Positions 33,661 to 44,281 of a stretch of 64,000 nt of DNA are shown here, piece after piece. Position 1 is the first letter of the stretch. Every line of letters starts with the position of its first letter. Location of the stretch: assembly GCF_037392515.1 (NCBI RefSeq), contig NC_090283.1, positions 30,458,249-30,522,248 on the forward strand. The letters are read 5' to 3'. Origin of the DNA: Haliotis asinina. Its lineage: Eukaryota > Mollusca > Gastropoda > Lepetellida > Haliotidae. The notes beneath the pieces were generated by a model that saw nothing but the letters and a program-made list of their open reading frames with translations, was not told where the DNA came from and searched no databases. The position numbers and the translations under genes are program-made.

Positions 33661-33977
33661 GGTTAGTGTAATATGGTTCATCATCCGAGCTCCCCACCAA
33701 CTACGGAGTACCACAAGGACAATGCTAAACGCAAGTGGGTCTCCAGCTTGCAGCACCAAGGATACCCGGATGATATACTCCAGCAAAAGAATTATATTAA
33801 ATAATTAATGCACGAGATTGACCAATGAGTCACCGCCTTCTGGGCATAAGACTCTAGGCAAAGTTCAGAAGTTCAAAAATGCATTTCAAAATCAGAAAAG
33901 ATCGATGAAAAATATAGCCAACACCGAAATTTAGAGTCCAAACACAAAATGTGCCATATATATTGCATATATATGCC

Positions 33978-35132
33978 ACGTTAGTTTTAGGATATTTGGG
34001 ACGAACTCTGGAAACCAAAGTGAAAGAAGAGCTAGGACCTGAAGTCGCTAAATACTTCAGAACAAATTGGCGACGTTTCCTTGACGATTGCTTCATGTTA
34101 TGGCCCTTTGGTAATGAAAAGTTGCCTTTGTTTCATAACATCGTAAATAACTTGAACAAACATTTACATTTTACCATGGACTCAAATTACTCTGAAATTC
34201 CATTTTTAGACACCATGGTAAAACTATGTGGACACGACCTAGAAACAGATATATATTATAAACCTACAGATACTAAACAATATCTACATTTTTCATCTTG
34301 TCATCCTAGTCATATAAAGAGAAGCATTCCATATAATTTAGCAAGACGGATCTGCATGATTGTGTCTAAAATACCGATAAGGAATATATGACTTGAAGAA
34401 TTAAAATCATATCTACAGTTTCGTGGGTACCCAATTCTACGTGTGGAAGATGGAATAAAGAAAGCAATGAACATTGACAGAAAGACACTGTTGTAAGTTC
34501 GTGATAAACAAATAAATAATACTGTCAATCTGGCCTATGTGTCAACACACAACCCCAGGAATCCGGAACTTTTTCATATCATAAGACAAAATCTTCCAAT
34601 CTTAAATGCTGATATTAAAATGAATCGAAGTATGGCAAATGTAACTATGATTAGTAAACGCCAAAGCCGTAACTTAAAACATGTATTGACACGTACCAAA
34701 TTCGACTCATGTATTAAACCTACAGAATTCAGTGTCTCAAAATGTAAACGGGAAAGTTGTGGAACTTGTGAGTATATACTTGAAAGTTCATGTATTAAGT
34801 TCAAAAACAGGAAACAAATGTTTCATGTACGCTCTAACATGGACTGCTCCGCAAAACATATTATTTATGTGATCATATGTCAATGGTGTCATGAAGAATA
34901 CACTGGACAAACGGAGTGCTTGAGGGACAGAATGCGCGTCCATAAACAGCAAATTAAGGACCCCAAAACCAGACGCATCTCCTTAAGCGCTCACATCGGC
35001 AAATCCGCAGCAGGAAAGGAAATAAAATTTTAAATATTCCCTTTTTACAAGACGAATACTGCTGATGCCATGCTGCGTAAAGCTAAAGTAAACTTTTTCA
35101 TAAAAGAATTGTGTCCATCGTTAAATCAGTAA
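33978..35132 (+). pseudogene. Penelope-like element: RT C-terminal half plus GIY-YIG endonuclease
   Basis: A single frame is open apart from three internal stops (34,389-34,391, 34,494-34,496 and 35,031-35,033) and ends at TAA 35,130-35,132. It starts inside the RT at 'TLVLGYLGRTLETKVKEELG', with the catalytic region 'RRFLDDCFMLW' and 'IPFLDTMVK', 'YYKPTDTKQYLHFSSCHPSH'. The C-terminal part has 'CSAKHIIYVIICQWC', 'EEYTGQTECLRDRMRVHKQQI', a GIY-YIG nuclease pattern. RT followed by GIY-YIG defines Penelope-like retroelements. The N-terminal RT half is missing (5' truncation), and no frameshifts are visible. Confidence 0.9.
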
Positions 35133-35293
35133 CGCAATGTATTGGAATCATACTTGTTTTTCTTATGCTTCTATTGTATCAGTGTCAATGTTAACGCCTC
35201 CAATGTGACGTCATGGCAACACCACGTCAAAACATTTGTATACAGTTGTAATGTGACGTCAAGACAAAAGTGACAGGTGGTTGAATAGGCCCC

Positions 35294-35332
35294 ATGATGA
35301 TGATGACGATGATGATGATGATGATGATGATG
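35294..35332. repeat. (GAT)n microsatellite
   Basis: Thirteen GAT units with one GAC variant, 160 bases after the Penelope-like element's stop codon and possibly within its 3' flank. Confidence 0.95.
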
Positions 35333-35334
35333 TG

Positions 35335-36860
35335 TAACGTACCATTACACCGAAGCTACATGTTTGTTAACAACTCGTGAGGTATATTCCTTGTCGATAT
35401 GCTTTATGTTAACAAATAACAAGACAAGGAAACAAGCCCTCTATGACGGAGAACATTACGATATGTGGCCATGCTGAATGAGTGTCCTCGCACCCCCTAT
35501 TGGTGGTTGCTATGTTGGTAACAAGAGGTGTGGTTGGTACTGACTTGATTATCCACAGGCACTGCATTAAGGCTCATTACGTCCTAAAACACTATGCAGT
35601 CCTTTACGAGAGTGGTACAACTACACCATCGATCCTTGAATATTCAGGTTAAATAGTGTTCAGCAACCCATGCTTGCGGTAATCAATCATGGTACGATCA
35701 GATGTCATTGTAGCTTACACTTAATTGCACAGCTGTGACTTCGTCGAGGTCAAGGGGAAACAACTCATGTTTCTAAACCTCTGTGACCTAGGCTAATAGT
35801 TCAGTAAATGTGATTAGCTGTCGTAATCCCTAAATTTTCATGGTTAAAAAAAGCTTACCTCAAACGTTTCTCTCTTCTTATTCAGTTATTTAGTGACCAT
35901 GCTGTCTACCACTAGGAGTAAAAGATGACTAACGAGATCAGACGGTCAGATGGTCAGACTCGCCAACTTTGTTGATGCATGGCGTATCAAAATATACCCA
36001 TTGCTTACATTGATTCTCACGATGTCAGACACTGAGTGGTTTGGTCCAGACTTGTCGATTAAATAAAATGCAAGTGTCGGTCAAAAATTAGTCGGCCAAA
36101 CTTTATTCTCCATGTCCAGTATTTTAAATGCTCCCACTTTATTTTGAAGGAATCATCAACAAAGGCATATCCAAATTTCACATATGTGGGTAATGTTGCC
36201 ATGACAACACATTGAGGTGTAATATTTCCAAAGAAGTTGCAGAAAATGAAAAACGATCTGTCTTTTACTCCCTCATGGATAATGCTACGCCATTATATAA
36301 TATCATATAACATATGTTCAATACAGTATTGGATAACTTCCCGTCATTATCAACAGTCAACGATTTGGATTTCTTGATTTACATTTAGACGGGGGCTGCT
36401 TTTTAAGGACACCTCCATTTCAGTCTTTCAAAAACTGTGTCCAGTTGGCGCTGCTTACAATATATTGAGCGCTGACTGGTATGTGTCCACTGAGTATTTA
36501 GTTTGATTATATGAATAAGTAGACAACATTACAATAAGTAAGTTTCCTATGATTACGTCATCTGAAAGGGGTTGTTTAGAGTCCAAAAAGCTAAGCTCTT
36601 TCAGTAAAGGGGGTGGGGGTGAGGTGTCACTATTACAGACAATTGTAGTTTTCAAATTAATTTTGAGTCTAGCGAACTACTTGTCACAAACACGCTATGT
36701 TTCTTGCATATTATGTTTCCTGAAGTGTGCGATACATTTATTGCAGAATTTCATATTTTTGGAGCACATAAACAAGCATCTAGTCTTCGACATGAACATG
36801 ATATTTTACAGAAAAACTGTTAATAATAAAAAAATAATAATAAGATATCTTGAAGGAACT
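35335..36860. other. No gene recognised
   Basis: Mostly AT-rich, with scattered short open frames lacking domains. No splice-bounded coding exon could be supported. Confidence 0.5.
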
Positions 36861-36867
36861 TATGAGA

Positions 36868-36960
36868 CTTTCGTCAGTTTCAAAACGCAAATCTAGACTT
36901 TCCGCATAATCCAGACTTGCTTGGGCTTTCTAGGATATGCTCCTGTCAGAGTCTGCATGA
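36868..36960 (+). repeat. Interspersed repeat X, fragment
   Basis: AAATCTAGACTTTCC and CCAGACTTGCTTGGGCTTTC recur, on the opposite strand, at 52,310-52,475 and 56,010-56,165. It is an uncharacterised repeat family. Confidence 0.6.
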
Positions 36961-37317
36961 CAGATCCCAGGGGAACAAAGATAACAAATCAAACAGAATG
37001 GGGATGATGAAGGTGGAACATAGCAAAACCAATTTGTTTGATATTGACTTAATATCTAGAAATACAAAGCATAACAATAACTGCATATGTGTCATTTTCT
37101 AGATGAGTCCGTCTAGTCTTTGACCGACCCCTGTGTTGTTAAGAACAGCAAATACAACAAACACAGGGTGAACATGACAACTTAGTGACCGAACAACAAT
37201 ATTCAAAACAGTTTCAAAAATTGTCCTGTAGATATAATGCATCCGACAATAAACAGTATATAAATCTCACGCTGAGTCCGACTGGTGTTAACGGAATGCA
37301 TGGGGTGGTGTAGGTGT

Positions 37318-37475
37318 TCACTGCAATGTGAAACTGTAACATGTCATATTTGGGATTACACTTTCTGGTACAAATTCCACTACTTTTTTGCTGAGTACCA
37401 TCAGTGATTTGAACCCGCACCTAATCGCCAGCACACAAAGTCAGCTGCCTAGCTCGCTCGGCCGCGGTGCAAATA
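37318..37475 (-). mobile_element. SINE-3 (tRNA-headed), best copy
   Basis: On the minus strand a tRNA-like head with A-box-like GAGCGAGCTAGGCAGC and a clear B box GGGTTCAAATC is followed by a body with GATGGTACTCAGC and GTGTAATCCCAAATATGAC. Matching body sequence occurs at 5,600-5,770 and 5,905-6,005. The head supports RNA polymerase III ancestry. The tail differs from the ACTC tail of SINE-1 and SINE-2. Confidence 0.7.
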
Positions 37476-37479
37476 AGGC

Positions 37480-38005
37480 AAATGTCACATTAATTTCATC
37501 ACTTTCTAAATGGCTTTGTGTAATTATATCAATGTGTGTGTTTTACCTTTCAACTAAGTGTGTCATGTCAAAAGACAGTAGAGGAAGCGCGTGGCTGCAG
37601 GCGGATATCAGCCAGGGCACATTTCCACATGGTGAACCGGGCAGGTGTAACACGTGTTTGTTATGCAATATACATTACGAATCGAAACACGGATTGTTAC
37701 GAACCTTGTTGATGTCAGAGTATGATCGACAGTCTTCGCTACTACCTGGTGGTCTTCGTTCATTTATCAACATTTGTTAGGTCAGATACATCTGCTGACT
37801 GCCGTTACAATGAACTGGATATAGGTCGGTGTATCATGTGCGCTTCGCATGCTGCACACTATACGAAAAACGCAGAGGACAGCTAACAAGACGAGGAAAC
37901 AGAGTTAGCACAGATAAGTGACTGTTTCTACAACCCGCGAAGCACTATACGAACAGTATGCCGTATTGGTTGACCCACTTGTGTCTCAAGTTCAAACAGT
38001 TACAG
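37480..38005. other. No gene recognised
   Basis: Contains a 130-codon plus-strand open frame without a recognisable domain, signal peptide or splice support. I do not call it. Confidence 0.4.
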
Positions 38006-38006
38006 A

Positions 38007-38208
38007 GGGTGAGGTAGTTTAATTTTACGCCGCACTCAGCAATATTCCAGCTATATGGCGGTGGTCTGTAAATAACTGAGTCCGGACGAGAAAATTCAGT
38101 GATGAGCGTGCGCATTGATCTGCGTAATGGGGAACCGATGACATGTGTCAACCATGTCAGCAAGTGTGACCACCCGATCCCGTTAGTCGCCTCTTACGAC
38201 AAGCATGG
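38007..38208 (-). mobile_element. SINE-1, 5'-truncated copy
   Basis: Matches the 3' 200 bases of SINE-1, with CCGCACTCAGCAATATTCC and GGGGAACCGATGACATGTG. The head beyond the CTTACGACAAGCATG block is missing, and the simple tail is shortened. Confidence 0.9.
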
Positions 38209-38819
38209 ATCAAGATCAGCTCTCTCTCTCGGTCGGAATTACGATACAAGATGTCATTATCAACAGTTTATTGATCATAACACGAATACATAAAATACAA
38301 TAAAGCATTAAAAACATATTGCTGTCAGTCAAAAGACGTAATTCTTGAAATAATCTTGTCAACACCGAAAGAAACATCATGACAAAACGTCAACACGGAG
38401 ATAAAATATCACACTATGAGTGGGTTTCGAAACGTTTTCCATCCACTTAAACGAAGAGACCACACTCTACAAGATCGTGTCTAAACCATCACAACACCTA
38501 ATCAAACCATTCACGTTAGAAGAAACCCATAACAACTACACGACAAAAGTGAAATTTGACAAAATTCAATACATTAAATACTCCCCTAATCTTCAAAAGA
38601 GTGAACAATAAATCAACACTTTCATTTTGAAAATTACTTGCAACGTTTATACGGATCGGATCAGAGGTGTCTGTCAGCAATAGGGATATGCTTGTACCAT
38701 TAAACGGAAGACATGTAACGGGATCCGTTTTTCAGCCATGTGATTCTCATCTCCCATAAACAAAGAACAATATGTAAATGTTTTCACTCAATTATGCAAC
38801 TTATTTCACGAAAATTTAA

Positions 38820-39370
38820 AATGCAGATCACATGGAAGTAGGTTTTAACTTATACATGTTGTAGACACTTTGAATCAGATACAACCTTGTAGATGCATTA
38901 AGAAGGCCAAACTGACCTCTTCTTCTGAGAAAGCACGGGGAAGGGCATCCTTTCACAAAGCAGAGCGCTCTCACTTGTCACTAACTAACAGGTCAAACAT
39001 TCTTTATCTAACGCAACAGCAGTTAGGAGTAGTGACCGGGGATGTGGCCAGCCCAGAATATAAAACATGGAGTATTAAACAGACAAAGGCAGCACAAAAG
39101 CAGCGCAGCCATGCATTTTTCTCCAGTGTATAAAGCCGATCTATACATATATAATGCAGATCACATGGAAGTAGGTTTTAACTTATACATGTTGTAGACA
39201 CTTTGAATCAGATACAACCTTGCAGATGCATTAAGAAGGCCAAACTGACCTCTTCTTCTGAGAAAGCACGGGGAAGGGCATCCTTTCACAAAGCAGAGCG
39301 CTCTCACTTGTCACTAACTAACAGGTCAAACATTTGTTATCTAACGATCAGCCGATCTATACATATATAT
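38820..39370. repeat. Tandem duplication, 333-bp offset, second unit shortened
   Basis: About 190 bases from 38,820 (ATGCAGATCACATGGAAGTA) recur almost identically from 39,153. Each unit ends in CCGATCTATACATATATA. The first carries about 130 extra bases (39,008-39,131) that the second lacks. Both units have the same 50-codon open stretch, but nothing identifies it as coding. Confidence 0.85.
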
Positions 39371-39932
39371 CATACAAACTGTATACAAATAATGGACCGA
39401 CCATGTTATAATATGATGTGGAATTCGATTTTCGTTTGAGACAGAATATAATCTTTAATCAAAATAGACGGTTTTCCTTGAACCGTCAAACAGATTAGTT
39501 ACATTTATTTGGAGCACCCAGCATGTCAAATGAACGACTACTGTTTCTTTTTACTGCAAAGCATATCAGGCAAAACATTTTCTACTAGTTCTGCGAACAG
39601 ATTTATCCTTCCCGCCTAAACACGGAGTGGTAAACCCTCAAAGGCAATCTTCCAGTTCGTTGGGAGCAAACATTGAAGAAAATATATAAAATGTGTTGGG
39701 CACTCATCATTACTTAAATGTTTCTTTTATATTCAGGGTGCTTTTGGCAATATTTATCAAACAGATATTCCAGTTGGCACAGCACATTACAAAGTCTAAA
39801 AGGAAGCTGGTTGAACCACAGCTAAATATTAACATTTCTTTGATAATGATATCATTCAAACGTTTCTCCATGGCCATGGTGAGATCTGAACGTGGAACAT
39901 GTCATGAAGCAAAGGTACGTAGTTTCTTGTAT

Positions 39933-40265
39933 TCACGTTTTCCGTGAATTGTTTTTCAGCTGTACACAGAACTGAAGCTGACAATCGTCATTCCGACAGC
40001 TCTTTGCATGGTGGCAGCAGAGAGCAATCAGTTGTCTACAGGTCGTGCATCCTCCCTTCATCTTCATGCTGCAGGTTTTCATGTGCCTCACACCTTCCCG
40101 TATTCTGTGGCAATTCGCCACGGAGCACGATGGGTCCTTACACTTCACAGCATGTACTAACGACTGCACATAGCCCTCTATTTCCTGTTTGCGTGTTTTC
40201 TTTGGAGGTGCAGGCTTGTCACCAGCGTTCTGTTCCTCATCTCCCGGGCTGGTCTTACCGTCAAC
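39933..40265 (-). CDS. TAZ-domain protein 1, exon 3 (TAZ2-type zinc domain)
   Basis: The terminal exon follows an acceptor (cttttcgttggcag) and enters in phase 0. It encodes an acidic linker (VDGKTSPGDEEQNAGDKP), a basic patch (PKKTRKQE) and then a TAZ2-type domain that ends the protein at a TGA (39,933-39,935). All twelve zinc ligands of the three HCCC clusters are present: H..C..C..C in 'LVHAVKC..SC...NC', 'RHMKTC...GGC..C' and 'CCHHAKSC...DC....FC'. The core 'RQLIALCCHHAKSC' closely matches CBP/p300 TAZ2. TAZ2 binds transactivation domains of transcription factors in the nucleus. Unlike CBP/p300 there is no acetyltransferase, bromodomain or KIX, so the 159-aa protein would be a stand-alone TAZ2. 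Confidence 0.85.
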   Translation of the reverse strand, partial: VDGKTSPGDEEQNAGDKPAPPKKTRKQEIEGYVQSLVHAVKCKDPSCSVANCHRIREGVRHMKTCSMKMKGGCTTCRQLIALCCHHAKSCRNDDCQLQFCVQLKNNSRKT

Positions 40266-40854
40266 CTGCCAACGAAAAGCACATGTCTACTCCCCGCACG
40301 ATACAACTCCGTCAGCCTGGTCCGTTTCTAGCCTACAAAACTGAAAAGAGGCAGTGGACATGTTGTCTGTAAACAAAACTTCTTTGGGAGGCGATTTAGA
40401 CGAAGGAAAGCCAAGTTCGTGGGATAGTCAACTTCTATACTGCGATAGATGCGACGCTTCGATGACGATACTAACACTTTGAGTCATCTCTTTGTATTAA
40501 TTGCTTGACAGCAGTGTCAGTATATACACCGAAACGTATTCATTGCAGTTAAGACGTTAACTATCCGTACAAAACAAACCTGGGTTTTCTTTCCTGTAAA
40601 GAAAAGCCGCACAATCGGGCAGTGGTATTTCGCCAAAACCAGCAGTTAAGTTAAATTGGTTTGTGTGAAACCCGTCACACAGTTGTGATAGGAGTTGTGT
40701 CATGGCGAGTTTGTCCAGGAATCCCATCTATTGTACTTAATTGCTAAATATAATTATGTGTTTTAAGCACGTGTCCACATATATACATTTGTACAGTATA
40801 TTTATTACTAAGGCAAAGTTGGAGACGTTGAGAACATGTTTGTCAGTATCTTAC

Positions 40855-40925
40855 TGTATCAGCCTCGCCATCTTTCACTGTTGCTGTGAGCTCCACGGGT
40901 TCATCGCTGGCAGCTTTCTCGTCAT
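40855..40925 (-). CDS. TAZ-domain protein 1, exon 2
   Basis: A 71-nt exon with acceptor ttgtgtgttacag and a consensus donor (ACA/gtaaga). It enters with two bases completing a split codon and leaves in phase 0, matching both neighbours. It encodes DEKAASDEPVELTATVKDG and EADT, an acidic low-complexity linker. Phase agreement across both junctions is the main support. Confidence 0.75.
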
Positions 40926-42029
40926 CTGTAACACACAATATCATTTAGCATGTAACAGTTACATTGGACCGTAATGGAAGTTTGGTTGAGCACAGATTTA
41001 AGCTGTATCTGAGCTATTTTACGACATCTCAGCTTGAACAGACTGAAGGATGCAAGTGCTTGACGTGTCTACATCCTCAGTGAAGACCTGTGCAGGTTAC
41101 AGTGCTCACCGAAGGTCAAGTTCCCTCAAGCTACGTTTTCTTTTCGGTGACTTTGGAGCTTCATATTTCCACACCACACAAGCGCATGCTCCTTTTTTAT
41201 GTGGTCACACTGCACAGTGCAGCAGTGTGTAATAGTCGGGTCACATTCTCAGCGCCCTGGGGAGTATACAATCCACAGTGTCCGTGAGGTGTACACAGGA
41301 TCACGTACCACCATGTGTAGGCGGAGACTATAGAACTACAGGTGAGGTGAAATTGGGGACAAGCAAACGCTTTAAGCATTATACAACACCGACCTGGGGT
41401 AATGTAAGTGGACAGAATATAGCATTACTGTACTAAAATGGTCGAAGACATTGCAGTGACAGCTCATGGACTGGTAAGTCTCTATGGAATTCATCATTTT
41501 CATGATGAAAACTGCAGTTTTGCTGTAGTTTTATCGGTATAGATATCCTTGAGGGCTACAAGTGGGCCCAGGTGATCAGGTCGTCGATGGCGTCATACCC
41601 TTAGAAAACATCGAAAAACGTATGAAAAGTGTTATGCTAAAATCTTATTTCTTCGATAGGCAAAATGTGTACGCAATACTTCACACAAGTAATTTATGTG
41701 AAAGGAGTGTGAAAATCAGTCCGTGTATACAGCCGTGGTTCGACTGACTGATCGATCCCTTGTAGCACAAAGGTCATATCATCTCTATCACATCTATCGG
41801 TCTATAACCCGGAAAACATCCAACAACGCGCCGCCCGCCCCCCAGTTTCACAACGTCTCACTCAAAAACGAGTCTCGTCTATGCATACGGGTATTACATT
41901 ATTGCTGCCACCAGGAAGTACATGTATCAATAACTCGCAGCTGGTGTGTGTCTCTTTCTCTCACTGATATGTCGGGGAAAACCATAACCAGTTATTCTGA
42001 CCTGAGACCCTGTGTCATAATCCACTTAC

Positions 42030-42105
42030 CTGGTTCTCCCTTGCTGATACAGGCAGACCTGAACGCTACGCACGATGCCAGGCAGGACCGGAGTCTGGAG
42101 CCCAT
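42030..42105 (-). CDS. TAZ-domain protein 1, exon 1
   Basis: The ATG at 42,105 is preceded in frame by TAG two codons upstream, so the start is well bounded. The 76-nt coding part has 25 codons plus one base and ends at a strong donor (CCAG/gtaagt). It reads MGSRLRSCLASCVAFRSACI, Cys- and Arg-containing with no clear signal peptide. The single leftover base joins exon 2's AT to form a GAT (Asp) codon. The complete model is 480 nt including stop. Confidence 0.65.
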
Positions 42106-42785
42106 GGCCCCCTAGTGGCGGGTATGAAAGGCGGATAACTCATGTACCGAGTATTACGTACACGTCTCGCTTCACCTGTATGATGGTTAAATCTTGTCAA
42201 AATATTGATGTCGACGAAGTGCAACCTCGAGTGTGTGTACACACTTCACATAACAGATTTATTCAGACACACATATTTGTTTCCGAACTATCAACATGTC
42301 AAGCTGGTTTGTTCCGAAGGTTTATTTATCACTTTTCATTGAAAACATTTTGCAGGGCTATGTGTTATGTATACAGTATGAATGTCTATATAAACACACA
42401 TTCCAATGCATACTTACGGGGCCGATTAGTGTTAATCCCATATCTACAATGTCGCGAACTGATCCACCATCAGATGCACAAGCGTGTCAAGTTAATCCTT
42501 GTCTTGTTGTGATGTGACACCTGTTGCACTGACCTACTCAGGAGACACGCCTCGGCGAACAAACTGAATCTATACCTGTGTTTAATATGTGCGCGTTATA
42601 TCGGTACGGCAAGTGTCAGGCTTACGGTTTGACAAACATCTAACAGTTAATCAATAGCAGTATTCTAATCAAAACAAATGTCCTGGGAGGACGTAATACT
42701 TTTGTCTGCAATCGATGAACAGGATAGTGTGGGTGATAATGTAGACGCCACAACAAGGTTCCCTTCCCTGATTGTAGACAACCCA

Positions 42786-42935
42786 GGTACCCGTTTCACA
42801 AAGCTCTCATAAGTCTAAGATCTCGTAACTTTTCTCGTAGCACACGCAGCTCCTGTGTTACAGTATAGGAGGAACGAATGCTACGAGAAAACTTACGAGA
42901 TCTTAGGCTTACGAGAGTTTTGTAAAAAAGGGACC
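42786..42935. repeat. Foldback element (MITE) 1, about 150 bp
   Basis: The left arm begins CCCGTTTCACAAAGCTCTCA and the right arm is its imperfect inverse, ending GAGTTTTGTAAAAAAGGG. The arms pair over about 55 bases around the shared block CTAAGATCTCGTAA. It is directly adjacent to the next element. Confidence 0.85.
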
Positions 42936-43051
42936 CTGGACCTGGATTTTCGAAGCTCTCTTAGCTCTAAGACAGTCGTTAGTCAATGTTAATATATAGC
43001 ACTTACGACTATCTTAGCGCTAAGGGAGCTTCGAAAATCTAGGCCCAGGTA
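42935..43051. repeat. Foldback element (MITE) 2, about 117 bp
   Basis: The left arm GGATTTTCGAAGCTCTCTTA and the inverted right arm, ending GAGCTTCGAAAATCTAGG, pair over about 50 bases with a short AT-rich loop. The internal order GAAGCTCTC-TTAG-CTCTAAGA resembles element 1, so the two look like diverged relatives. Confidence 0.85.
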
Positions 43052-43373
43052 CCCATGCTGCAGCTGATCGGAGACAGACATTTTGTGGAGCAGCGTCAAC
43101 GTTAAACAACACGTCCTTGCGCTTATCGAGGCATGTGTGTTATAAATCACTGCTACTGCGACACCGTTGCTTGGTACGTATCACCACTAGCTGCAGTCAT
43201 TCGCCTGTCGAGGTTTACACGGGGTTTTATTTATAGGTGATTCCCTGGGAATTTGTAATCAGGAACGACTCAGCAAAACGATGAAATGTCGTGCGAGGCC
43301 TTTGAGTAGTTATATTTTGGACTACAGGATATGTTGATACTTACACATGCCCTTTACAATGGGTCTTTGTGTG

Positions 43374-43415
43374 TGTTTATGCTTGTGTGTGTGTGTGCGT
43401 GTTTGTGTGTGTGCC
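43374..43415. repeat. (GT)n-rich microsatellite
   Basis: Interrupted GT run. Confidence 0.8.
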
Positions 43416-43433
43416 AAATAGCTTCAGAAATTC

Positions 43434-43687
43434 AAGGATATATTTCACAACATTATTGAGCGTCCTAAATTGAAACAAGTTCCTTGAGGGAACAAATTTG
43501 TTTTCATTGCTTGCTTGTTTGTGTTTTGTACCATCTCTCATAACTAACAATATACATTTGTTCTTTTACGATATGGTGAGACGTAAATACAACATGACTG
43601 TCTGTCAGAAGCGCCAGGACATATTTCGCAACATTATTAGGCGTCATAAATTGAAACACGTTATTGGAGGGGACATATTTGTTAACT
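43434..43687. repeat. Direct duplication of about 70 bp, 182-bp offset
   Basis: AAGGATATATTTCACAACAT... at 43,434-43,505 recurs as AGGACATATTTCGCAACAT... at 43,616-43,687, in the same orientation, with about 80% identity by eye. Confidence 0.6.
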
Positions 43688-43723
43688 TTATGAATTGGTA
43701 TGTGGGGTGGGTTCTTGGTTTGC

Positions 43724-43892
43724 AGGGGCGTTGGGAAGCCTTGCGGTTAAACCGTCCGCTCGTTAGGCTGATGACCCGAGTTCGATTCCACACATGGGTA
43801 CAATGTGTAAATTCCATTTCCGGTGTTCACCGCTGTGATATTACTGGAATGTTGCTAAGAGCGGCGTAAAACCATACTCAGTCACTCACTCT
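43724..43892 (+). mobile_element. SINE-2 (tRNA-headed), full-length copy
   Basis: The tRNA-derived head has an A-box-like GCGGTTAAACCG region and the B box GAGTTCGATTCC, followed by ACATGGGTACAATGTG. The 3' end (ATATTACTGGAATGTTGCTA then GCGGCGTAAAACC) and ACTCAGTCACTCACTC tail resemble those of SINE-1 and LINE-A. It is not a functional tRNA gene: the acceptor stem is not paired and 90 bases of body follow. Confidence 0.85.
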
Positions 43893-44039
43893 TGGTTCGG
43901 AATGAATATATGGCCAGCTGTGGTATTGCTTAAGTCATTGTCAGTGTTAGCCATGTCAGTATCAGTAGATCACCGAAGATCAGGGTCTGAACTGGTCTTC
44001 ATCAAGGGATCTGGTGGTCAAACTCGCTGACGTGGCTGT

Positions 44040-44110
44040 CTCGTGTAATCGTGAGCCAATTGTTGACTCGTGTAATCGTAATCTAATTGTTGACTAGTGT
44101 AATCGTAAAT
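44040..44110. repeat. Tandem repeat, about 27-bp unit, 2.6 copies
   Basis: TCGTGTAATCGTGAGCCAAT plus TGTTGAC repeats with substitutions. Confidence 0.8.
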
Positions 44111-44121
44111 TTGCACAGAAT

Positions 44122-44226
44122 TATGCTCATGCTGCCGGTCACTGGGCTGTCTGGTACTGACTCGACAATTCACAGTCCGCCGCCATGGAGCCTGTATATT
44201 TTTCAGAGCGGCGTTAAACAACGGTG
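44122..44226 (+). mobile_element. SINE-1 fragment
   Basis: TCATGCTGCCGGTCACTGGG, CTGTCTGG and CGCCGCCATGG followed by AGAGCGGCGTTAAAC match the 3' third of SINE-1 with about 20% divergence. Confidence 0.75.
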
Positions 44227-44281
44227 AACATGTGATCAAGCTATATATGTAACTCAGAGTCCAACTAAGATCAGTCAACGG

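Larger units (their letters stand above)
29593..33950 (-). mobile_element. LINE-A copy 3, internally rearranged
   Basis: Minus-strand copy with 5' UTR, ORF1, partial endonuclease, RT and RNase H remnants and a shortened 3' UTR ending in the GTGAGTGAG-type tail at 29,593. Compared with copy 2 it lacks most of the C-terminal zinc region and part of the 3' UTR, and contains a DNA-transposon-like insertion at about 30,640-30,830. It is close to copy 2 in sequence. Confidence 0.85.

Noticed and set aside
37388..37780. A 130-codon plus-strand open frame
   Set aside because: It begins within SINE-3 sequence and shows no domain.
41435..41475. A plus-strand first exon (ATG followed by 12 codons and a consensus gtaagt donor)
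   Set aside because: The context is attractive, but no downstream exon, promoter element or domain could be paired with it; it also lies inside an intron of the TAZ gene on the opposite strand.
43724..43800. A tRNA gene on the plus strand
   Set aside because: A and B boxes are present but the acceptor and anticodon stems do not pair and a SINE body and simple tail follow; called SINE-2.
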